Shown here: piece by piece, positions 60,801 to 64,000 of the stretch
Layout of the letters: the number at the start of each line of letters is the position of its first letter
How positions within the stretch are numbered: the stretch's first letter is position 1
IMG/VR virus record: IMGVR_UViG_3300033146_005170
Location: 1 to 64,000 of that record
From: a virus
DNA: 64,000 bases
Strand: one strand, 5' to 3'
Translations under genes and position numbers: made by a program
The notes under the pieces: generated by a model
What the model saw: only the letters and a program-made list of their open reading frames with translations
Told to the model about the DNA's origin: nothing
Databases searched by the model: none

Positions 60801-63800
60801 AAGTTTTAACTTCAGCTTTGACTATTTGGGATACTTCATTAACAGAGTCTAAAAAATTAGCTAATGAATTCACTGCAGCGATTAATGAATCAAAACTAGA
60901 TATTAATTCCTTAGCTTTGACTTTACAATATGCTGGTAATATTGCAGCTTCAGCTGATGTATCTATTACTGATTTAGTAACTTCAACTTCATTACTTAAA
61001 GATGCAGGTATTAAAAGAGGTTCAACGCTAGGTACAGGCCAACGACTTTTAATTAGTGACTTTGCTAATCCTACTAAAAAGTTTGCAGAGTCTCTAAATG
61101 ATGCAGGCATTTCTATAGTGAAGTTTCAAGATGCTTTTAAATCTAAAGGTTTTCAAGGTGCTTTAAAGATGATGAAAGAGGCAGGCTATGGCTTGGCTTC
61201 TGCGTCTAAAGGTATGGAAGTAAGAGAAAAATCTATATACTTAGCCTTAATTAATCAGTTAGATCAATTTGATACTTTTAGAGAAAGTATATCTGGTACA
61301 GAGGCAGCGACAGTTGCCAATGTAGTACAGATGAGTGCTATTGGTAATAAATTTAAAAATATGGTTAACTCTTGGCAGATTGCAGCAAATGACACTGTTG
61401 ATAATGCTAGTGGTCTATTTAGAAGTGCCTTAGATGCTTTAACTATTAAGCAAGAAAAACCTAATCCTAGAGAGACTTTTATTAATCTTAATAGAGATAT
61501 GTCTAAGGGAGAAAAGCCTTTTACAGAGAGTTCTTTAGTAGGTGCAGGTTTAGAACTAGGTCTAGCAGGTTTAGTGGCTGGTACAGCAGCTAAAGAGTAT
61601 ATAGGTACTACTTTAACTAACCTACCTAGAGTAGGTGGAGCTGTAGGTAAGTATGGTGCTTTGGGTTTAACAACTTTAGGAGCAGGCTTGGCTGGAGCTA
61701 CTTTTGCTCCTGAAGGGAATTCTATGGAGGGAGCCATAGAAGCAATATTACCAGCTTTAGCTTATGAGGGTATGATTAATAAAATAGAAGCTAGAAATGA
61801 AGCTATTAATCAAGGTGCTAGGGGTACTAAAATTTCTGGTATTAGGAAAACTGGTTTAGGCGTGGCAGCTGGACTATTAGTAAATGCTTTTTCTGGTGGT
61901 ACAGAATCTGATAGTGCGTGGACTAGAGCTCTTGCTTCTGGAACTGAATTTGGAGTAACTGGAGCTTTAGTTTCTAAAAATCCTCTAGCAACTGTTGGGT
62001 CAGCAATAGTTGGAGCAGTCTATGGTGCTCTTAATGAACCTAATAGACCTGAGAATGGTTTGTTTCAAGTTCTAGGTAATACTTCTAATGCTCTTAAGTC
62101 TTTAAATACAGAAATAGAAGCAGTGTCTAAGTTTTCAAGACAAGTAGTTAGTCAGCAAAATTCAGCCTATAAGATTTTTAGTGAAGATGATCTAGGCACT
62201 ATTGAATTAAAAAAGAGAGGGGTTATTTCTCAAGCTACTGAATTAGTAGATAATATTCAAGGTCTTGAAGGAACTGTAGCGTCTTTATCTGGTGAAGATG
62301 TAGTTAGAAGTATAGTTGATTCTCTTAAAAATATAACCCCAGAAAAAATAAAAGCTGTCAATGAGGGTAAGGAAGTTTATAGAGTTAATAGACTAGTAGT
62401 TAATGAAGCAGGTACTCTAGAACTAAAACAACTAGAGTATGGAGGTAGTTTTCAAGGACTAGTATCTAAACTAATGGAAGAAGCCGTTAGTGTTACAACA
62501 AATCAAGTAGATAAACTTACTCAAAAGAAATTATTTCCAGTAATTGATAGTTTAAATACTGATAAATTAGAATCTTTAGCCGACAATGCTAAAACTCAAG
62601 ATGAACGTTTAACCCTATTTACTCAAGCTATTAAGCCTATTATAGATATTAGAAAGTCTAATCCAGCCTTTACAGAGAGAAATCAAGATGAATTAATTAA
62701 TCTTATGGAACAGGCAAGAAATGCAACTGCCACTTCAATTTTTGAAGGTAGAAATGCTGAGGCTTGGAAAACCGTTTGGAAAATGGATAAGCAAATTGAC
62801 TCTTTTAAAAGAAGTCTTAATACAGCAGCTACAAGTATTAAAACTCTTCCAGAAAGTATAAACTATGCAAAAGCTGTAATAGATAGATTGAAAGCTGAAG
62901 GTCTCTCAGATAAGGAAATAAGGAGTAGTACAAAATATAAACTTGCTAGAGAGAAATATGTTGATCTAGAAAGATCAAGAGGAGATATAGGCTATTTAGT
63001 AGAACAAGCTAGAGATGGTAGAATTAGGCTAGATGACTTTCAGAAAAAGTCTAATAAGATTTATAAATCTATTTTAACCACTGCTAGTACTAATATTGAA
63101 GATATGATTTTAAATCAAGGAGTTACTCTTACTAATTTATCTGTACAAGTAGCTAAAAATCTCACTGCCTTAGATACAAAAGCTTTGGCCTCTATGAGAA
63201 GTTCTATGGGCACTTGGGGTAAGGATATTGTACCTTTAAGCAATAAAGAAATTATGTCTTTAGGTAAGGATTTAATAACAGCTGATGTAGGTAATAAAGC
63301 TTTAGAAATGTCTAAAGTTCCTCTTGATAAAAGACAAGATATTAAGCTTAGAGATATTAGACAGATAAGTGCTTTAAATGTTAATTTAGCTTCTAAAGAA
63401 GTAGTTCTTGCTGATAAGACTAGAGCTATAGTTAGCAATAAAGTTGAGAATCTTTTAACTGGTTTTATTAAAAATGTTGTTAGCCAGTCTTCATCTGAAG
63501 GTCTAGGGTATTCTGAATATAGACTCTTTAATCAATTTGATAAGTTTGCCAAAAAACTAGGTTATAAAAGTTTACAAACTGCAGATAAATCAAGGCTGGG
63601 CTATTATGAGTTAAAAAATTTAAGTTATCCTGAACTTACTAGTGTTTTTAATGAAACAACTTTAGATAAACTTAATAAGCTTGGAGAGAGAACCCTTGAA
63701 GCTCTTAAGTTAAGTAAAAAAAGAGCTGAAAGAGATGTACAAACTAAAAAAGCTCAAGCTGTAGAAGATACAGAGACTAATTATCTACGTGGAGCTCAAA

Positions 63801-64000
63801 AAATAGCTAGAGATTATATTAGAGGAGATAAGAAAATAGCTTTAGCTAGAGCTAGAGGTTTAGAAGATATTAATAAACAAGCTGAACGTGGTATGATAGA
63901 TCTTCGTAAAGGTCATAAAAGAGGTATGGAAGACCTAGCCATTGCTGAACGAAGAGGCTGGCAAGATATAGCTATAGCTACTGAGAGGGGTCTTCAAGAT
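54899..64000 (+). CDS. Tape measure protein, 3'-truncated (at least 3,034 residues)
   Basis: Open to the window end, starting at a TAATG overlap. Residues 1-1450 are mostly Lys-rich helical/coiled sequence. Near 1471 there is the common tape measure motif STGGKVPGKGHIDEVPALL. About 1860-2170 forms a TP901-type core (GDFDDALKNLQAITG, LEISGAATILGQAGFSATG); hydrophobic segments lie at about 2210-2390. From 63788 (residue 2964) regular 11-residue units RGxxDI... run off the edge. At about 0.15 nm per residue, a tail of at least 450 nm is implied. Carries no visible peptidase. Confidence 0.9.
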   Translation, partial: MQLNVSTFINQLKISNRENPDLFTSIYYRGNKLILNLESSIGSIGLYTFELDRPVRDVRHLLNKEATYVKPLSQMPEGSSLELLELKRTLAVGKPKSRYGSDNLSFLDSLKYSSLDKVVNEFTALAVTNEIKLGKTSLNTFDNSENARRYHRIEALWNKYARANKIAYDKPMAKNLLKTVNSLVHKSLEQSSINPVVATKVPKQIQAKFKKESIQQSKNSKQASILYQKKIDNYKQARLEEYKKPEIHTLKYNFLVDKYGLQQKALKVGNEYVLFSKKGISEGEVASLAANLKHAFGSYPKEYINFKVITPEKAIKAKVTPRESFVYKPTELGYEQVQAGIESDILEYPNYEPIEVEVNGKKYTKKPVSQRTYVYRAMQKLVPQDKEIDLLTKQEQHSLQQKAIKSKAYKQYLELASETLKAFSNPFDSYATTSWNLNRLTYEDLAQIANNLDRPNKYKEFLNYDAFVGKTPKDLFSFGTRRAIIKNAIDLQFKNSPEEELLKKKKDQAIKVASKFGISKDIIENELENIDPKQGIKLLNNIEDFFNESDYLRKTQDMSKLDRYKGTIKNYDDFKSIAKSFGKSFTKNPKEIKSLGLLTRYARNPILNLEGHIRKEVVDSTIYHAIRQAHSFNKLADNSPLSPKYLDDFTALLADEDRLRLLKLFKKLDSYPITKQAIKQTFGSDRAIIEALSKRDDQGRRAIDKAIAFKDGEPVTSEKLTSFIDYGSNLELEAHQKDDIQRTFESLILEEQHNERQAREKGVAYKSKTRAELFNQATSQVKTLGVFDDSLETISYLDKVFRTGKPSVSDILTATETLKLWKPELFETKSLGTSKEFLKPGFLKRQVNNLYSELMNYNFDISNDPKNIFIRLSPELVKRLNSMSESTYYKLWQSSKGTQFDPGLIKFSTNKAEYGPLKQHKEQLTKLVFPEDNLERTAYYRTRILKLLDPVKIKGVNKKLYSELQDYYASTNVLTTKDLSLYNFLEDNLYAPEKGLEYLNLGSINPNELIEQVLYPQKTKQGVLAPVKDPRHIGEVSKTLLSDVLPSDKAKLTRLNRGKAAAALSDKRNFSRFQALGKGFFETQNIDDLLDGLKGPKGLTEAFSRAATAKIDLVANKGFKAFKDTTFGLEDFKALKNLTVPEIEQRINDIFIGGKKYIREQYNLGRYTNAKAGYEALESLVKRLHSASSLTGFDIKTNQEFLFDLFDYDKDLLTKLKTKSLTKYLDIYRSSQPVPQLRSGDILADYQASTLRAIEKSVLAEVLPGGGSAFDIKHAVKDASFDSTSFESRRLVALRETYNKSLPYADELKLGYNPEGLKPSRPFPFRRQWKLGSIGEFWNTESTMLMQESFASPEKIRDYLTQKRLSLQTEVDLYLSLSPEKRKLYFKKPPWDRVLDFNVLLERELDYPGGQLSYNKKYRPWLVPEEPKRKPIVPQKEEVLVGTKIHKPKTTTKNSDDAWSSFFKKHGTKFSTGGKVPGKGHIDEVPALLTKGEVVLDVATSEKLGIKTQDDYNRFKKKVASGPVVKFARGGIVDADKLAASLDKRFTGLDFGSPEDVNKFTKVLTSLNKGLAKLGTTIDQRTAFTNAAIESIMQKGKGVPTSYTASELRLDIEANQLEFHLKSGKALDQFTDISGQNINYDTARGYISRLEAKGLNVNKAKLYSASIEAQRAGFSVSEFESMLKGEFTEPILAKFQNMSALDSSLLKTELPNSITKGLKEALKFAAPETPSLDSFDKLFVKLEKDAPLLKRITGIDFRGIDDVLQRAGKTLNTENRLQEFHTRAKAFDFEKVSIPKGTVSELYEMQDVLSGVNKAFKEIEHIGDTKARIGFQEFTTGIRESRSIKEHANARAREMAALTKQNALFAASYIGINSVQQLFGNTLQFLGDFDDALKNLQAITGDTSEGLNVMSKAIKQVSTDTKFSALEISGAATILGQAGFSATGIQKSLQGNVELATATGSKLEDSTQVLTSALTIWDTSLTESKKLANEFTAAINESKLDINSLALTLQYAGNIAASADVSITDLVTSTSLLKDAGIKRGSTLGTGQRLLISDFANPTKKFAESLNDAGISIVKFQDAFKSKGFQGALKMMKEAGYGLASASKGMEVREKSIYLALINQLDQFDTFRESISGTEAATVANVVQMSAIGNKFKNMVNSWQIAANDTVDNASGLFRSALDALTIKQEKPNPRETFINLNRDMSKGEKPFTESSLVGAGLELGLAGLVAGTAAKEYIGTTLTNLPRVGGAVGKYGALGLTTLGAGLAGATFAPEGNSMEGAIEAILPALAYEGMINKIEARNEAINQGARGTKISGIRKTGLGVAAGLLVNAFSGGTESDSAWTRALASGTEFGVTGALVSKNPLATVGSAIVGAVYGALNEPNRPENGLFQVLGNTSNALKSLNTEIEAVSKFSRQVVSQQNSAYKIFSEDDLGTIELKKRGVISQATELVDNIQGLEGTVASLSGEDVVRSIVDSLKNITPEKIKAVNEGKEVYRVNRLVVNEAGTLELKQLEYGGSFQGLVSKLMEEAVSVTTNQVDKLTQKKLFPVIDSLNTDKLESLADNAKTQDERLTLFTQAIKPIIDIRKSNPAFTERNQDELINLMEQARNATATSIFEGRNAEAWKTVWKMDKQIDSFKRSLNTAATSIKTLPESINYAKAVIDRLKAEGLSDKEIRSSTKYKLAREKYVDLERSRGDIGYLVEQARDGRIRLDDFQKKSNKIYKSILTTASTNIEDMILNQGVTLTNLSVQVAKNLTALDTKALASMRSSMGTWGKDIVPLSNKEIMSLGKDLITADVGNKALEMSKVPLDKRQDIKLRDIRQISALNVNLASKEVVLADKTRAIVSNKVENLLTGFIKNVVSQSSSEGLGYSEYRLFNQFDKFAKKLGYKSLQTADKSRLGYYELKNLSYPELTSVFNETTLDKLNKLGERTLEALKLSKKRAERDVQTKKAQAVEDTETNYLRGAQKIARDYIRGDKKIALARARGLEDINKQAERGMIDLRKGHKRGMEDLAIAERRGWQDIAIATERGLQD
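63788..64000 (+). repeat. 11-residue (33-nt) RG repeats in the tape measure gene
   Basis: Six full units and part of a seventh: RGAQKIARDYI, RGDKKIALARA, RGLEDINKQAE, RGMIDLRKGHK, RGMEDLAIAER, RGWQDIAIATE, RGLQD. Phasing is exact at protein level while DNA has diverged. Hendecad spacing fits an extended coiled coil. The array continues beyond the window. Confidence 0.85.

Noticed and set aside
58147-63438. Several minus-strand frames of 63-157 codons opposite the tape measure gene
   Set aside because: They are antisense to a continuous, well-supported coding frame, lack ribosome binding sites and have shadow-type composition.

Overview
The window is part of a tailed bacteriophage genome (Caudoviricetes). 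It encodes a GpA-type large terminase, portal, prohead protease/scaffold, an HK97-type capsid candidate, a major tail protein, a lambda G/GT-like tail chaperone pair and a TP901-type tape measure protein, plus a phage replication set. Only one tail-tube candidate and no sheath gene are visible. With the very long tape measure this points to a siphovirus with an unusually long flexible tail. The DNA is visibly AT-rich, uses ordinary Shine-Dalgarno starts and all three standard stop codons, and is densely packed with many ATGA/TAATG overlaps. The host cannot be named from the sequence. No tRNA, rRNA, CRISPR, integrase or transposase was found. Both ends cut genes (a tail-fibre gene on the left, the tape measure gene on the right), so the genome is larger than the window.

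Layout. (1) 1-10253, plus strand: tail fibre/adhesion genes. They share A-x-L beta repeats, lectin-like (LamG/concanavalin) sandwiches and RCC1-like segments. (2) 10245-25892, minus strand: DNA metabolism. In transcription order (right to left) this holds a dUTPase-like enzyme, AEP primase-helicase, SNF2 helicase, a truncated sigma factor, a dTMP-kinase-like protein, flap exonuclease, family A polymerase, a thymidylate-synthase-fold enzyme with the dCMP-selecting Asp, dCMP deaminase, a DHFR-like protein, a PD-(D/E)XK nuclease and the SbcD/SbcC pair. (3) 26091-35347, minus strand: ligase, a GNAT-like protein, a KTSC protein, a stand-alone sigma-region-4-like HTH protein, two surface/secreted repeat proteins and a block of larger unknown genes. 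(4) 35348-36442: a 1.1-kb gene-free region with tandem heptamers, 27-bp and 6-bp repeats, a 42-bp direct repeat and very AT-rich DNA, which is the best origin candidate. (5) 36443-40857, minus strand: small variable genes, several with their own promoter or a shared leader, including a gene bracketed by 107-bp direct repeats. (6) 41032-64000, plus strand: the virion assembly operon.

Two systems stand out. First, the TS-fold enzyme carries Asp at the position equivalent to E. coli TS Asn177, with all active-site spacings kept. Together with a dCMP deaminase, a dUTPase/dCTPase-like protein and a dNMP kinase it resembles the T4 toolkit for replacing cytosine with a 5-substituted form. Second, six minus-strand promoters share GTAAC, a fixed 18-nt spacer ending near AAAACTCACGT, and TATAAT. 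The phage encodes a sigma factor that stops before region 4.2 and, separately, a small Cys-containing region-4-like HTH protein, which suggests a split sigma factor.

The late operon also shows a U7 slippery site for a -1 frameshift, an internal in-frame scaffold start, a 50-nt hairpin before the chaperone gene, and a tape measure of at least 3,034 residues that leaves the window inside a regular 11-residue RG repeat.
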